Positions 45,903 through 57,506 of a DNA stretch of 64,000 bases are shown piece after piece. Position numbers and translations under genes: made by a program. This DNA is from Pseudomonadota bacterium (GTDB lineage: Bacteria; Pseudomonadota; Gammaproteobacteria; Burkholderiales; Rhodocyclaceae). Below the pieces are notes generated by a model. It saw only the letters and a list, made by a program, of their open reading frames with translations, did not search any database and was not told where the DNA came from. The stretch covers positions 1 through 64,000 of the forward strand of contig JAFEFC010000008.1 in assembly GCA_018240785.1 (NCBI GenBank), written 5' to 3'. Position 1 is the first letter of the stretch, and each line of letters begins with the position of its first letter.

Positions 45903-46622
45903 CTAGGCTGCCTGCCGTCCCTCGGCGAGCATGTCCATCAGTTGCGCGCGTGTCATTGGCATCCTCGGCTCACCGTGCACCGCGAGGACGACCCCGTTCG
46001 CATCGGCCTGAATCACATTCACATGCAGCGCCTGCAGCAGCTCCAGGACCGGCTTCAGGCTGGCGTCGGCCGTCGCCGGGGTGGTCTGTGCCTGCGCCAC
46101 CAGCCGGAGCGCCTCCAGCACCGCCGGGCTGTCCCAGCGCCCGGTGTGCAGCGCCAGGCCGACGATGGCGCGCCATGCGGGCGGGCGATGTGCATGTCTC
46201 AACCAGGCTTCCGGGGGATGTTCTGCCGGGGCGGCCAGCGTCCCGCGCACCAGCGTGTCGCGCGATGCTGGCGTGCCGAACAGCTTCATCGCCTCGTAGG
46301 CGGCGCGCGCGCCTTCCGCGTTGCCGCGTTCGATCTCGGTGAGCACCACCAGCGCCAGGGCCTGCGCCGGGCGCAGCATGCCGAGCGCTTCGGCAAGACG
46401 CGGCTCGCCCACGCCATAGGCATGCACGAAGAGGGTGGCGAGTGGCGGCGGCACGGCCCATGTCGTGCGCGCCAGTGCGGTCGCAGGCCGCGGTCCGCGC
46501 ATCGCCGGCCAGTGCGCCTCGCACAGCGTGGCGAGCGTGTGGCGCAGGGCGTCCATGCGCGGACCGGGCGGCCGGCCCAGCACGCGTCGGGCTTCCTCGT
46601 CGATTTGGGAGAGCGGTGTCAT
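45903..46622 (-). CDS. Hypothetical protein, helical
   Basis: 239 residues, rich in Ala, Leu and Arg, predicted all-helical and soluble. It contains ALALVVLTEIERGNAEGARAA and PVLELLQALHVNVIQADANG. No known family is recognised and no signal peptide or membrane helix is visible. The gene stands alone between the FUSC gene and the PEP-CTERM gene. Codon use matches neighbours, so it is probably real. Confidence 0.6.
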   Translation of the reverse strand: MTPLSQIDEEARRVLGRPPGPRMDALRHTLATLCEAHWPAMRGPRPATALARTTWAVPPPLATLFVHAYGVGEPRLAEALGMLRPAQALALVVLTEIERGNAEGARAAYEAMKLFGTPASRDTLVRGTLAAPAEHPPEAWLRHAHRPPAWRAIVGLALHTGRWDSPAVLEALRLVAQAQTTPATADASLKPVLELLQALHVNVIQADANGVVLAVHGEPRMPMTRAQLMDMLAEGRQAA

Positions 46623-46789
46623 GGCGGCGTCCTGATCGGCGCGACGGTCGATGACTTCATCCTAGCCGGCCGAGGCGCGATTCCAAGCGCAACGCATCGC
46701 GCTGAACTGCGCGCCTTTATCGACTGCAGGCTCGCTTCACGCGGATCGCGACAGCGCAGCCCCGATTCGGCACCGCGCGCGTCGTATGC

Positions 46790-46833
46790 GCATGAACAGG
46801 AACGGGAGCCTCGGCTCCCGTTCCTGTTCATGC
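46790..46833 (-). terminator. Perfect 21-bp inverted repeat after PEP-CTERM gene
   Basis: A perfect 21-bp stem (GCATGAACAGGAACGGGAGCC with its complement) separated by two bases, 16 bases past the stop codon of the PEP-CTERM gene. No T-run follows on the minus strand. It probably acts as a terminator or mRNA 3'-stabilising hairpin. Confidence 0.6.
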
Positions 46834-46849
46834 TTTCGCGAAGGTCGTA

Positions 46850-47647
46850 TCAGGCCTTGCGCCGGCGACCCGCCGCGAGGCCAGCGAGCCCCAGACCCAG
46901 CAGCGCGAGTGAAGCGGGCTCAGGCACGTTGCTCGGCGTGCACCCCGGCGCCGTCGGGTTCGCGTCGCAAAACTCGACTGCCGTGCCCTGCACGCCCACC
47001 GTGAAGCCGTTCCAGTTTTCGTTGCTGAGGCTGCGCCAATTCACGGTGTCGAACGTTCCCTTGAACTGAAGCGTTCCGTGCGGCTCGCCGGTACCCAGCA
47101 ACTGGTATTCCGTCTTGCCGTTGACCGTCACCACCTGCTTGAAGGAGGTGCCACATCCCCAGTAGCCGCAGGCATTCCCATCGCTGGGATCGCCGAAGCT
47201 GAGGATGTCGAAATCCTGGTCGAAGCCGTAACCGTTGCCATTGAGGCTGACATAGGCAAAGACCGGATTCGCGATCGCCTGCGAGAAAGTGAGGGTCTGC
47301 GGGCCTGCGTACTGCAGCGCGATGATGTCCGAGGTGGGCGGCCTGTTGTCCACCGCGCTGCTCGTGTACGGCGAAGTGCCGGAAGGGCCGTCCGTGCCGT
47401 TGCTGTAGTAGTAAGTGCCCCCGCTCGGCTGGTAGAAGCCGATTCCCTGCGGATTCGTGTAGGTGACAGTGATCGTCGAAGTTGGGGTCGTGATCGTGCC
47501 GGTGCCCTTGAAGCCGGCGCCGGGATCCAGGTCGGATCCGGTCCAGTCGGTCCAGTAGATCTGCGCCGCCGAGGCTCCGCCCGTGCACAGTGCCAGTGCC
47601 AGTGCGAGAGCACCGACCTTGTACGTCAATACTTCTTTCGTCTTCAT
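46850..47647 (-). CDS. PEP-CTERM sorting-domain protein
   Basis: 265 residues. An N-terminal signal peptide (to about ASA at 27), a secreted domain rich in Gly, Thr and Tyr with predicted beta structure, and the C-terminal sorting tag VPEPASLALLGLGLAGL followed by RRRK. The tag is read by exosortase (EpsH/XrtA) in exopolysaccharide-producing betaproteobacteria. Exosortase itself is not in this window. A long perfect hairpin follows the gene. Function of the secreted part is unknown. Confidence 0.93.
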   Translation of the reverse strand: MKTKEVLTYKVGALALALALCTGGASAAQIYWTDWTGSDLDPGAGFKGTGTITTPTSTITVTYTNPQGIGFYQPSGGTYYYSNGTDGPSGTSPYTSSAVDNRPPTSDIIALQYAGPQTLTFSQAIANPVFAYVSLNGNGYGFDQDFDILSFGDPSDGNACGYWGCGTSFKQVVTVNGKTEYQLLGTGEPHGTLQFKGTFDTVNWRSLSNENWNGFTVGVQGTAVEFCDANPTAPGCTPSNVPEPASLALLGLGLAGLAAGRRRKA

Positions 47648-48006
47648 GTTTTTGACTTACCCGATTGCAAGTTGTCCGGAAGCTGCGAGGCGTCTAAGCG
47701 AGATCCATGCCAATCCCCTTGTTGGCGGGTAGCAGGCGTTAAGGAACAATGGCTTGCGCCATCAGTGCAGTCGCCATCCGGGATCGGTGCCGCCGATTTG
47801 TAAAATTTTCCGATCGCGACGATCACGACGGATCGAACCGAAGCCGCGGCGCATCCGGGTCTCGGGATCCTGCCGGGGATGGTGGGCGCGCACCCGTGCA
47901 GCCACCAGATGGACGGGGGTACGGTCGAGGCAGTCCATGGAGCGGCGGGTGCGATGGTCTATGTTGAAGTCACGACCGGCCTGTTGAGGCGATCAAGGAG
48001 GAAGTC
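47648..48006. other. Divergent intergenic region
   Basis: The 359 bases separate the PEP-CTERM gene from the divergent Spy-like gene and must hold both promoters. No gene, repeat or well-formed promoter can be supported. The Spy-like gene has a strong AAGGAGG just before its ATG. Confidence 0.5.
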
Positions 48007-48615
48007 ATGACTGAAAACAGACGTGTGCGGATTCCCAGCCTGGCTGGTTGGATCGGTGCGGCCGCGCTGGGGGTTGCGGCAGGTACGGCGGTGGCGGCGG
48101 CGCCGCAGGCTGTTCAGGGGCAGGCTGCCTGGGGCTGCCCTCCTGGCGGCGGGCAGGGATATGGCATGGGGCCCGGGATGATGTGGGGGCCTGCTGGTGG
48201 CGGGCCGGGCATGATGGGTGGTTACGGCATGGGCCCCGGCATGATGTGGGGTCCGGGCGCAGCGGGCCCGGGACGGATGGGGCCCGGCATGGGCAATGGC
48301 CCGATGGGCGGCTACTGGGGCCGCGGTCTGGATCTCAGCGACGAGCAGCGCAGCAAGATCAACGCGATCCAGGACGAGGTGCGCAAACAGCACTGGGGCC
48401 TGATGGGTGCGGTGATGGACGAGCAGTCACGGCTGCGCGACCTTTACGAGGCGGCCAAACCCGATAGCACAGGCATCGAGCAGGCCTACAAGCGCATCGG
48501 CGAATTGCAGCAGAGGATGTACGAGTCCTCGATCGACGCACACAGGCGCATGGATGCGGTGTTGACCGACGAGCAGCGCAAGCAGATGCACGACCTCTGG
48601 CGCCGCGGCTGGTGA
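48007..48615 (+). CDS. Spy/CpxP-like periplasmic protein with Met/Gly repeats
   Basis: 202 residues. A signal peptide (to about AAA at 32) is followed by a Gly/Met/Pro-rich segment with two 21-residue repeats that begin GYGMGPGMMWGP (near residues 51 and 72). The C-terminal half is helical with LDLSDEQRSKINAIQDEVRK and the Spy-type LTDEQRKQM motif near the end. Spy/CpxP proteins are envelope-stress chaperones; Met-rich repeats in periplasmic proteins often bind copper, an inference here. Strong ribosome binding site. Its 3' end abuts the convergent Ada-like gene. Confidence 0.82.
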   Translation: MTENRRVRIPSLAGWIGAAALGVAAGTAVAAAPQAVQGQAAWGCPPGGGQGYGMGPGMMWGPAGGGPGMMGGYGMGPGMMWGPGAAGPGRMGPGMGNGPMGGYWGRGLDLSDEQRSKINAIQDEVRKQHWGLMGAVMDEQSRLRDLYEAAKPDSTGIEQAYKRIGELQQRMYESSIDAHRRMDAVLTDEQRKQMHDLWRRGW

Positions 48616-48617
48616 CG

Positions 48618-49502
48618 TCACTGGCGCGCGCCGGTGCGGCCCGCGGCGGCTTCCCAGCCGATCAGCGCGAGCTTGCGCTCGCTGCCCCAGCGGTACTGGC
48701 CGACGTCTCCGCCTTCGCGGATCACGCGATGGCAGGGGATCAGGTAGCCGATGCTGTTGGCGGCGACTGCGCTGCCCACGGCACGGGCAGCGTCTGGCTT
48801 GCCGAGCTGCCGTGCCAGTTGCCGGTAGGTGAGGACCTGCCCCGGCGCGGTGCGGATCAGCGCCTCCCACACCTTGATCTGGAAGTTGGTGCCGCGCAGC
48901 AGCAGATGCACCGGGCCGCGCGCGGATGATTGCGGAAAGATCTGCCGCAGCAGCGCGCGCGCCTGCGTGTCGTCGCGCCACAGGGTGGAGGCCGGCCACA
49001 ACGTCGCCAGTGCAGTGCTCATCGAGGCTTCGTCGGTCCCGGCGAAGGCGAAATGGCAGATGCCGCGCGCAGTCCAGCCCAGCAGCACGTCGCCGAAGGG
49101 CGAGGGGCCGAAGCCGTAGCCGATGTCGAGGCCAAGGCCGCCAGACTTGATCTCGCCCGGCGTCATCGCCTCGCAGCTCACCATCAGGTCGTGCAGGCGG
49201 CTGGTGCTGCTCAGCCCGGCATCTTCCGCCACCGCCAGCACGCTGGCCGACGTGGCAAGTTGTCGTCGCGCATGCTCCTTCGTGAGGTATTGCAGGAAGC
49301 GCTTGGGCGAGATGCCGGCCCACTCGGTGAATACGCGTTGCAGGTGGTACGGGCTCAGATGCACGGCAGCAGCGATCTCGTCCAGCGACGGCTGGGCTCG
49401 TGCGTGGGCGCGGATGAAGGCGAGCGCGCTGGCAACGACGGCGTAATGTCGTGATTCAACGCCTTGGTCCGGGGGGCGGAATGCGGTCGCCGAGTCGTGC
49501 AT
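48618..49502 (-). CDS. Ada-like methylated-DNA-cysteine methyltransferase with AraC-type HTH
   Basis: 294 residues. The N-terminal ~105 form an AraC-type helix-turn-helix (PSLDEIAAAVHLSPYHLQRVF, FLQYLTKEHARR). The C-terminal half is the O6-alkylguanine transferase with acceptor motif IPCHRVIR and the arginine-finger helix ARAVGSAVAANS. The N-terminal Zn/Cys phosphotriester-repair domain of full Ada is absent. It repairs O6-methylguanine and may regulate its own gene. GGAGG precedes the ATG. It abuts the Spy-like gene tail to tail. Confidence 0.9.
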   Translation of the reverse strand: MHDSATAFRPPDQGVESRHYAVVASALAFIRAHARAQPSLDEIAAAVHLSPYHLQRVFTEWAGISPKRFLQYLTKEHARRQLATSASVLAVAEDAGLSSTSRLHDLMVSCEAMTPGEIKSGGLGLDIGYGFGPSPFGDVLLGWTARGICHFAFAGTDEASMSTALATLWPASTLWRDDTQARALLRQIFPQSSARGPVHLLLRGTNFQIKVWEALIRTAPGQVLTYRQLARQLGKPDAARAVGSAVAANSIGYLIPCHRVIREGGDVGQYRWGSERKLALIGWEAAAGRTGARQ

Positions 49503-49606
49503 GTTCTGCCTCCAGTTCGGGTGCGTGGCGTATCGCCAAGGTAGCTTCGGCAACAGGGGCCGGCAATCCGGTTCTTGCGCATCGATCGCGAGTGCGGTGG
49601 CGTTCG

Positions 49607-50251
49607 TCAGAACGGCGCCGCGCTGGCGAAGCTCATCGGCACCCGCGTGTGCGGATGCATGAAGGCGATGCGGGCGGCGTGCAGGTGCAGGCGGCCGTGG
49701 CGCGCTGCGCTGGCGGGCGGGGCGTAGAGCGGGTCGCCGAGGATGGCGTGGCCGATGGACATCAGGTGCACGCGCAACTGGTGCGAGCGGCCGGTGACCG
49801 GCTTCAGCTCCACCCGCGACATGGCGTCGGCGCCGGTGCCGCTGCGGCTCACGACGCGATAGCGCGTCAGCGCGCGACGGCCGAGGACGGCGTCCACGAT
49901 CTGACGCGGGCGGTTGTGTGCGTCCTCGCGCAGCGCCAGGGCGATCTCGCCCTCGTCCTGCGCCAGATGGCCATGGGTCAGCGCGACATACTGCTTGCTC
50001 ACCACCCGCTGCTCGAAGGCGAGGCTCATGCGGCGCAGCATCTCCGATCCGCGTGCGAACAGCACCAGGCCGGAGGTCGCCATGTCCAGCCGGTGCACGA
50101 TCAGCGCGTCCGCGTGCAGGTCGCGGATGCGCCCAGCGAGGCAGTCCTGGCGGCCCTCGCCGCCGGCGGGCACGGACAGCAGGCCCGCCGGCTTGTCGGT
50201 GACGATGATGAAGTCGTCGACGTACAGGATCGTGGGGGCGAGGTCGGTCAT
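49607..50251 (-). CDS. RluA-family pseudouridine synthase
   Basis: 214 residues, with no S4 domain. The catalytic motif HRLDMATSGLVLF holds the nucleophile Asp; DKPAGLLSVPAG is the family start and GRSHQLRVHLMSIGHAILGD the RluA C-terminal signature. Size and lack of S4 fit the RluA type (23S U746 and tRNA U32), though exact targets are inferred. It diverges from gpmI. Confidence 0.9.
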   Translation of the reverse strand: MTDLAPTILYVDDFIIVTDKPAGLLSVPAGGEGRQDCLAGRIRDLHADALIVHRLDMATSGLVLFARGSEMLRRMSLAFEQRVVSKQYVALTHGHLAQDEGEIALALREDAHNRPRQIVDAVLGRRALTRYRVVSRSGTGADAMSRVELKPVTGRSHQLRVHLMSIGHAILGDPLYAPPASAARHGRLHLHAARIAFMHPHTRVPMSFASAAPF

Positions 50252-50363
50252 GGCGCGCGAGTGTGAGTCCGTGCGTGCCGCCTTGTCGAGAATTGAAGGA
50301 AAATAGCGGCTTCGCCGGGCGGCCCTGCCTGCCCGTCAAGGATTCTTTCTTCAGGAAGCGACC

Positions 50364-52016
<1,653 letters not shown>

Positions 52017-52050
52017 AGCAGCGCATCGCACAGTCAGGAGGTTCGCCAGC

Positions 52051-52452
52051 ATGATTTCCTTCCGTCTCTCCCTCCTCGGTGTCGCAGCCCTCGTGCTTGC
52101 GGCCTGCTCGACGCCTCAGTCCGCGCCGCCGGTGGCGCAGGGTACACCTGCCGCCGACGGCTATGTGCAGCGCAACGGCCAGTTCGAGTTCGGCCTGGCG
52201 AGCGGCGATTACCGCTGCGAGCTGGGGGTGAAGCTGCAGATCAGCCGCGAGCTCCGCGAGCAGGTGAACCAGCGCATCCGGCTCGCCTGGAACGGGCGCG
52301 ACTACGCGCTCGAACGCGATCCTTCGCATTCGGGCCTGCCGCGTTTCGAGGACGCGGCGAAGAGCCTGGTGTGGATCGACCTGCCGTGGAAAGGGCTGCT
52401 GCTCGATGGCAAGACGCACAAGCCGATCGCCAACGAATGCCGGCCGGCTTGA
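52051..52452 (+). CDS. Small outer-membrane-type lipoprotein, possibly MliC-like
   Basis: 133 residues. The lipobox LAAC (Cys 19) follows a short signal. The mature domain has DYRCELG, a central SGLPRFED and a closing NEC, so one disulfide is likely. The Cys spacing and the SG segment vaguely resemble lysozyme inhibitors of the MliC/PliC type, but the match is weak. The gene follows gpmI by 34 bases with AGGAGG before its vicinity, so they may be co-transcribed. Confidence 0.65.
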   Translation: MISFRLSLLGVAALVLAACSTPQSAPPVAQGTPAADGYVQRNGQFEFGLASGDYRCELGVKLQISRELREQVNQRIRLAWNGRDYALERDPSHSGLPRFEDAAKSLVWIDLPWKGLLLDGKTHKPIANECRPA

Positions 52453-52492
52453 CGGCCAGCCGGAAGACCGGCGAACACGGCAGGTTAGCCAT

Positions 52493-52521
52493 TTGACAGA
52501 CGCGAATTCGGCGTCTTGAAT
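52493..52521 (+). promoter_or_regulatory. Candidate tor promoter with internal inverted repeat
   Basis: TTGACA (52493-52498) and TTGAAT (52516-52521) with a 17-base spacer. The spacer holds AGACGC-N7-GCGTCT (52498-52516), a palindrome centred on GAATTC, plausible as an operator. It lies about 190 bases before torE. Confidence 0.5.
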
Positions 52522-52708
52522 GATCTGAAAGCCGTCCCCGCGGTGGCCGACAACAAGAGCGACGAAGGTCATGCGGGGAGATGCTCTGGGTGACGCGGTT
52601 TCTCCTGAGGGCGTGCATCCTGCGGTGTGGCACTCAGCAAAGGCGGGGTTCGGAGACGATGGGTGCGAGCCAAGGCGGCGAGCCCGGCTGAATCGGACGG
52701 GGGGGCTC

Positions 52709-52891
52709 ATGACAAGCGATTCGCGTGGGACGGCGGCGGAGGTGGATGCCCAAGCTGGCCATGGCAATGAATGGACGCGGTTTCTCCTGCTCGCCTTCGT
52801 CGGTCTGCCGGTGGCGATGACCGCGCTGATCGCGGCCTACGGCTTCATGGTGTGGTTCCTGCAGATCCTGTTCTTCGGCCCCCCTTCCTGA
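52709..52891 (+). CDS. torE: TorE/NapE-family small membrane protein
   Basis: 60 residues with one membrane helix (residues ~22-55) and the family pattern EWTRFLLLAFVGLPV...AAYGFMVWFLQ, ending in FFGPPS. NapE/TorE proteins accompany periplasmic nitrate or TMAO reductases; their exact role is unclear. The neighbours torC and torA identify it as TorE rather than NapE. The start is set by family length; the frame is open further upstream. Confidence 0.82.
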   Translation: MTSDSRGTAAEVDAQAGHGNEWTRFLLLAFVGLPVAMTALIAAYGFMVWFLQILFFGPPS

Positions 52892-52960
52892 TCCAGCTCC
52901 GCCCGGCGCCCGGCCCGGGCGCAATGCCGTCCCCGCCCGATCGATCGGAAGGAGCGAGAC

Positions 52961-54187
52961 ATGAAGACGCTGTTCGCATTCATCCGCCGGCTGTTCTTGC
53001 GGCCATCGGCCCGCATCGGACTCGGGGTGCTCGTCACCGGGGGATTCATCGCCGGTGTGATCGCGTGGGCGGGCTTCAACAAGGCGATGGAGGCGACCAA
53101 CCAGGAACGCTTCTGCATTAGTTGCCACACCATGCACGACAACCTGTTGCCCGAGCTGCAGAAGACGGTGCACTGGAACAACCGTACCGGCGTGCGCGCG
53201 CGCTGCCCCGACTGCCACGTGCCGCACGCCTTCACCGACAAGGTGGCGCGCAAGATGCAGGCAAGCCGCGAAGTGTGGGGCCATCTTGTCGGCACGATCG
53301 CCACCCGCGACAAGTTCAAGGAGCACCGCATCGTGCTGGCGCAGCGCGAATGGGCGCGCTTCGCCGCCAACGGCTCGAAGGAGTGCCGTGCCTGCCACGA
53401 CTACAAGGACATGGATTTCGAACGCATGCGGCCGACTTCGCAGGTGGCGATGCGCAATGCGGCCTCGCGCAACCAGAGCTGCGTCGATTGCCACAAGGGT
53501 ATCGCGCACCAGTTGCCGGACATGAAGGGCGCCCACAACCCGGCGTTCGACACCCTGGTGTCCACCGCTGCCGGCCAGCGCGTCGAGGCGGGTGCAGCGT
53601 ACTTCACCGTGGTGCCGCAGGATCTCTTTGCCGATGAGGCGATGGCTACGCGGATCGGCGTGCTCGAGGTCGCGGCGAAGGTGAAGGTGCTCGAAACGAA
53701 AGGCGATGCGCAGCAGGTCGAGCTGGCGCTGTGGCGCAAAAACAAGGGCTATGGCCGGGTGTGGTACGGCCATTTCGGCCTCAACATCACCAGCGCCGTG
53801 CTCGACAAGGCGATCGCGCGCGACGACAAGTTCGTCACCGTGGTGGAATCGAAGGAGGATCCGCTCACCGGGCTCGAATGGCAGCAGGTGGCGGCGAAGG
53901 CCTGGATCCGCAAGGGGAGCCTGATCGACAGCGTGGAACCGATCTGGACGATCGCGCGCGCGAGCTACAGCACCAGTTGCAGCGTGTGCCACCGCCAGCC
54001 AGACGAAGCGCATTTCGACGCCAACACCTGGCCCGGGCTGTTCGGCGGCATGGTCGGCTTCACCAGCATGGACGGCGACACGGCGAAAGTGGTGCTGAAG
54101 TACCTGCAGACGCATTCGTCCGATTTCAGCACCACGCAGCATGGTGCCGGCGCGCCCGACACGACGTTGCAGACGGCCCGTCCTTGA
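52961..54187 (+). CDS. torC: Pentaheme cytochrome TorC
   Basis: 408 residues. One N-terminal membrane anchor (residues ~18-36) and four NapC/NirT-type hemes (CISCH, CPDCH, CRACH, CVDCH) followed by a C-terminal domain with a fifth heme CSVCH near residue 345. This is TorC, which takes electrons from quinol and feeds TorA; the C-terminal heme domain in E. coli also interacts with the TorS sensor system. torA starts 14 bases downstream. Confidence 0.93.
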   Translation: MKTLFAFIRRLFLRPSARIGLGVLVTGGFIAGVIAWAGFNKAMEATNQERFCISCHTMHDNLLPELQKTVHWNNRTGVRARCPDCHVPHAFTDKVARKMQASREVWGHLVGTIATRDKFKEHRIVLAQREWARFAANGSKECRACHDYKDMDFERMRPTSQVAMRNAASRNQSCVDCHKGIAHQLPDMKGAHNPAFDTLVSTAAGQRVEAGAAYFTVVPQDLFADEAMATRIGVLEVAAKVKVLETKGDAQQVELALWRKNKGYGRVWYGHFGLNITSAVLDKAIARDDKFVTVVESKEDPLTGLEWQQVAAKAWIRKGSLIDSVEPIWTIARASYSTSCSVCHRQPDEAHFDANTWPGLFGGMVGFTSMDGDTAKVVLKYLQTHSSDFSTTQHGAGAPDTTLQTARP

Positions 54188-54201
54188 CCAGGGGTGACCA
54201 C

Positions 54202-56724
54202 ATGAGCTACTCACGGCGAGGTTTTCTGAAGGCGATGACGCTGCTGTCGGGCAGCGCCCTGGTGGCGCCCAGCCTGCTGGTGCCGCGGCCGGCGGGGGCG
54301 GCGGCCGACGCCGGCGGCGCGGCGGCGACCGACGACATCACCACGTGGAAGATCACCGGCTCGCACTTCGGCGCCATCCGGGCAAAGGTGGTCGGCGACC
54401 GCGTGGTCGAGATCCGGCCGTTCGAGCACGACAAATATCCGACCGAAATGATCAGGGGCCTCATCGGCCTGATCTACGGTCCGTCCCGCGTGCGCTACCC
54501 GATGGTGCGGCTCGACTGGTACCGCAAGCGCCACCTCAGCGACACCAGCCAGCGCGGCGACAATCGCTTCGTGCGCGTGGGCTGGGACGAGGCGCTCGAC
54601 CTGTTCTATGGCGAGCTCGAACGCATCCAGCGGGAACATGGCCCGTGGGCGCTGCACACCGGCGGCGTGGGCTGGCGCTCGGTGGGGCAGGTGCATAGCT
54701 GCGGCAACCACATGGTGCGCGGAGTGGGCATGCACGGCCGCAGCGTGGGTACCGCCGGCGACTACTCGACCGGCGCGGGACAGACCATCCTGCCCTACGT
54801 GCTGGGCTCGACCGAGGTCTATTCGCAGGGCACGTCGTGGGAGGTGATCCTGCGTGAGAGCAAGCTGATCGTGTTCTGGGCCAACGACCCGATCAAGAAC
54901 CTGCAGGTCGGCTGGAACACCGAGACGCACGAAGCGTATGCCTACTACGCGCAGTTGAAGCAGAAGATCGCCGACAAGTCGATCCGCGTGATCTGCCTCG
55001 ACCCGGTGAAGAGCAAGACGCTGAACTACCTCGGCGCCGAGCACCAGTACGTCAATCCGATGACCGATGTGCCGCTGATGCTGGCGATCGCGCACACGCT
55101 GGTGAAGGAGAAGCTGCACGACCAGAAGTTCCTCGACAGCTACACGCTCGGTTTCGACCGCTTCCTGCCCTACCTCGAAGGCCGTGGCGAAGACGGCGTG
55201 GAGAAGACGCCGGAGTGGGCGGCGGCGATCAGCGGTGTGCCTGCCGACCGCATTCGCGAGCTCGCCCGGCTGATGGCGCAGAATCGCACCCAGCTCATCT
55301 TCGGCTGGGCGATCCAGCGCCAGCAGCATGGCGAGCAGCCGTACTGGATGGGTGCGGTGCTGGCGGCGATGCTCGGCCAGATCGGCCTGCCGGGCGGCGG
55401 CATCAGCTACGCCCACCACTACAGCTCGGTCGGCGTGTCGTCGTCGGGCGCGGCGATGCCGGGCGCCTTCCCGCTCAATCTCGATCCCGGGCGCAAGCCC
55501 AAGCACGACAACACCGACTACAAGGGCTACAGCGCGGTGATCCCGATCGCGCGGGTGATCGACGCGCTGCTCGAGCCGGGCAAGGAGATCGACTTCAACG
55601 GCAGCAAGGTCAAGCTCCCGCCTTACCGCATGGCGATCTTCAGCGGCTGCAACCAGTGGCACCGCCAGCCCCAGCGCAACCGCATGAAGGAGGCGTGGAA
55701 GAAGCTCGAGACGGTGGTGGCGATCGACTACAACTGGACCGCCACCTGCCGTTTCGCCGACATCGTGCTGCCGGCGTGCACGCCTTACGAGCGCAATGAC
55801 CTCGACGCCTACGGCTCTTACAGCAATCGCGGCATCATCGCGATGCAAAAGTTGATCGATCCGCTGTTCCATTCGCGCTCGGACTTCGACATCTTTCGCG
55901 CACTCACCCGCCGCTTCAACCGCGACCAGGAATACAGCCGCGGCCTCGACGAGATGCAGTGGGTGGAAAAGCTCTACGAGGACTGCCGCAAGGAGAACGG
56001 CCTCAAGGACATCGCCATGCCGCCGTTCGCCGAGTTCTGGAAGAAGGGCTATGTGCTGTTCCCCGAGGGCAAGCCGTGGGTGCGCCACGCCGGCTTCCGC
56101 GACGACGCCGAAGTCAACGCGCTCGGCACGCCGTCAGGCTTCATCGAGATCTTCAGCCGCAAGATCGAGCGCTACGGCTATGCCGACTGCAAGGGCCACC
56201 CGGTGTGGATGGAGAAGACCGAGCGTTCCCACGGCGGTCCCGGTTCGGACCGCCACCCGCTGTGGCTGCAGTCGGTGCATCCGGACAAGCGCCTGCACTC
56301 GCAGTTGTGCGAGTCGGAGCCGCTGCGCGACACCTACGCGATCCAGGGCCGCGAGCCGGTCTTCATCAGTCCGCAGGACGCCGCCGCACGCGGCATCAGG
56401 CATGGCGACCTGGTGCGGGTGTTCAACGACCGCGGCCAGTTGCTGGCCGGTGCCAACGTTTCGGACAACTTCCCGCCGGGCGTGGTGCGGATCCAGGAAG
56501 GTGCCTGGTTCGGTCCCACCGGCCCGGAGATCGGCGCGCTCGACACCTATGGCGACCCCAACACCTTGACGCTGGATATCGGCACGTCGCGTCTCGCCCA
56601 AGCCACCAGTGCCAACACCTGCCTGGTACAGATCGAGAAGTTCACCGGCAGCGCACCGGCAGTCACGTCGTTTGGCGGCCCGGTCGAGGTCGATCCGCAG
56701 GGCCGCAAGGTGAATCACTCGTGA
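54202..56724 (+). CDS. torA: Trimethylamine-N-oxide reductase, molybdopterin enzyme
   Basis: 840 residues, the usual TorA size. A Tat signal (SRRGFLKAM) directs export to the periplasm. The molybdenum ligand Ser lies in DYSTGAG (about residue 189) and no N-terminal 4Fe-4S Cys motif is present, as in the DMSO/TMAO reductase (type III) family. [15 protein letters not shown] and the MGD-binding C-terminal domain follow. TMAO is the likely substrate from the TorC/TorD context, but DMSO or biotin sulfoxide cannot be excluded. AGGGGTGA precedes the ATG. Confidence 0.93.
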   Translation: MSYSRRGFLKAMTLLSGSALVAPSLLVPRPAGAAADAGGAAATDDITTWKITGSHFGAIRAKVVGDRVVEIRPFEHDKYPTEMIRGLIGLIYGPSRVRYPMVRLDWYRKRHLSDTSQRGDNRFVRVGWDEALDLFYGELERIQREHGPWALHTGGVGWRSVGQVHSCGNHMVRGVGMHGRSVGTAGDYSTGAGQTILPYVLGSTEVYSQGTSWEVILRESKLIVFWANDPIKNLQVGWNTETHEAYAYYAQLKQKIADKSIRVICLDPVKSKTLNYLGAEHQYVNPMTDVPLMLAIAHTLVKEKLHDQKFLDSYTLGFDRFLPYLEGRGEDGVEKTPEWAAAISGVPADRIRELARLMAQNRTQLIFGWAIQRQQHGEQPYWMGAVLAAMLGQIGLPGGGISYAHHYSSVGVSSSGAAMPGAFPLNLDPGRKPKHDNTDYKGYSAVIPIARVIDALLEPGKEIDFNGSKVKLPPYRMAIFSGCNQWHRQPQRNRMKEAWKKLETVVAIDYNWTATCRFADIVLPACTPYERNDLDAYGSYSNRGIIAMQKLIDPLFHSRSDFDIFRALTRRFNRDQEYSRGLDEMQWVEKLYEDCRKENGLKDIAMPPFAEFWKKGYVLFPEGKPWVRHAGFRDDAEVNALGTPSGFIEIFSRKIERYGYADCKGHPVWMEKTERSHGGPGSDRHPLWLQSVHPDKRLHSQLCESEPLRDTYAIQGREPVFISPQDAAARGIRHGDLVRVFNDRGQLLAGANVSDNFPPGVVRIQEGAWFGPTGPEIGALDTYGDPNTLTLDIGTSRLAQATSANTCLVQIEKFTGSAPAVTSFGGPVEVDPQGRKVNHS

Positions 56725-57422
56725 GTGGATCGCAGACGGTGGCCGATGAGGCGGCAGCGCACCGCGCCGAGTGGCGGCTTGCCGGTCGCCAGCGCGCGCT
56801 CGTGTATGGCTGGCTGGCCACGCTGTATGCGGCAGAAGTGCCGCCGACTACGCTGAATGCCTACTTCGGTGGCGCTGCGGCGCCAATGCTCGAGGGTCTC
56901 GCCGCGCTCGGCCTCGCTGCCGAGACGGTGCGCCTGCAGGCGGCCTTGATGGCGCTGCACGCCGTGCCCGATGCGGCACTCGAGCTGGCGGCCGATTTCG
57001 CTCAGCTCTTCCTGCTCGACGCCAGGGGCGGCGCGCCGCCCTATGCCTCGGCCTACGAGGACGAGAGCGCTGCTGCACCGCTGTTCGGCGCCGGCGCCGC
57101 GCGCATGGAGGCTTTTCTCGCCAACAGTGGGCTGGCGATCCGCGACAGCTTTCGCGAGCCCGCCGACCATGTGGCCATTCATCTCGCGGTGATGGCGCGC
57201 ATGGTGGAACAGAACGCGGGCGCGGCTGACTACCATGCGGCGGCTGCCGACGAGGTCGACTTCCTGCGCAAGGTGCTGCTCGGCTGGGTGCCGCGCTTTG
57301 CCGACCGTTGCCGGCGGGCGCGGCCGCGCTTCGACTTCTATCCTGCGCTGGCGACGCTGATGCTGGGCTTCGTGCGGGCGGACGAGAGCCTGCTGATCGA
57401 GCTTGCGGATCCTGGAACGTAG
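56721..57422 (+). CDS. torD: TorA-specific chaperone TorD
   Basis: 233 residues, all-helical TorD/DmsD family. The family motif region [19 protein letters not shown] (E-P-x-D-H) is clear and the N-terminal [15 protein letters not shown] matches. It binds the TorA signal peptide and aids cofactor insertion. The GTG start overlaps the torA stop as GTGA. It is slightly longer than E. coli TorD (199). It closes the torECAD operon. Confidence 0.9.
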   Translation: MSGSQTVADEAAAHRAEWRLAGRQRALVYGWLATLYAAEVPPTTLNAYFGGAAAPMLEGLAALGLAAETVRLQAALMALHAVPDAALELAADFAQLFLLDARGGAPPYASAYEDESAAAPLFGAGAARMEAFLANSGLAIRDSFREPADHVAIHLAVMARMVEQNAGAADYHAAAADEVDFLRKVLLGWVPRFADRCRRARPRFDFYPALATLMLGFVRADESLLIELADPGT

Positions 57423-57506
57423 CGGATCTGCTCAGGCAGCGCGCCGGAAGAAGCGGCGGAACCAGCCGACGTCCTGCTTTTCGCGCCTGTCGGCGATGAT
57501 GCCGAA

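Noticed and set aside
48160-48290. Repeats in the Spy-like gene as a CRISPR-like array
   Set aside because: Only two in-frame coding repeats, no spacers and no cas genes.
53731-54201. Upstream extension of torA
   Set aside because: It overlaps torC in another frame; the Tat signal begins at 54202.
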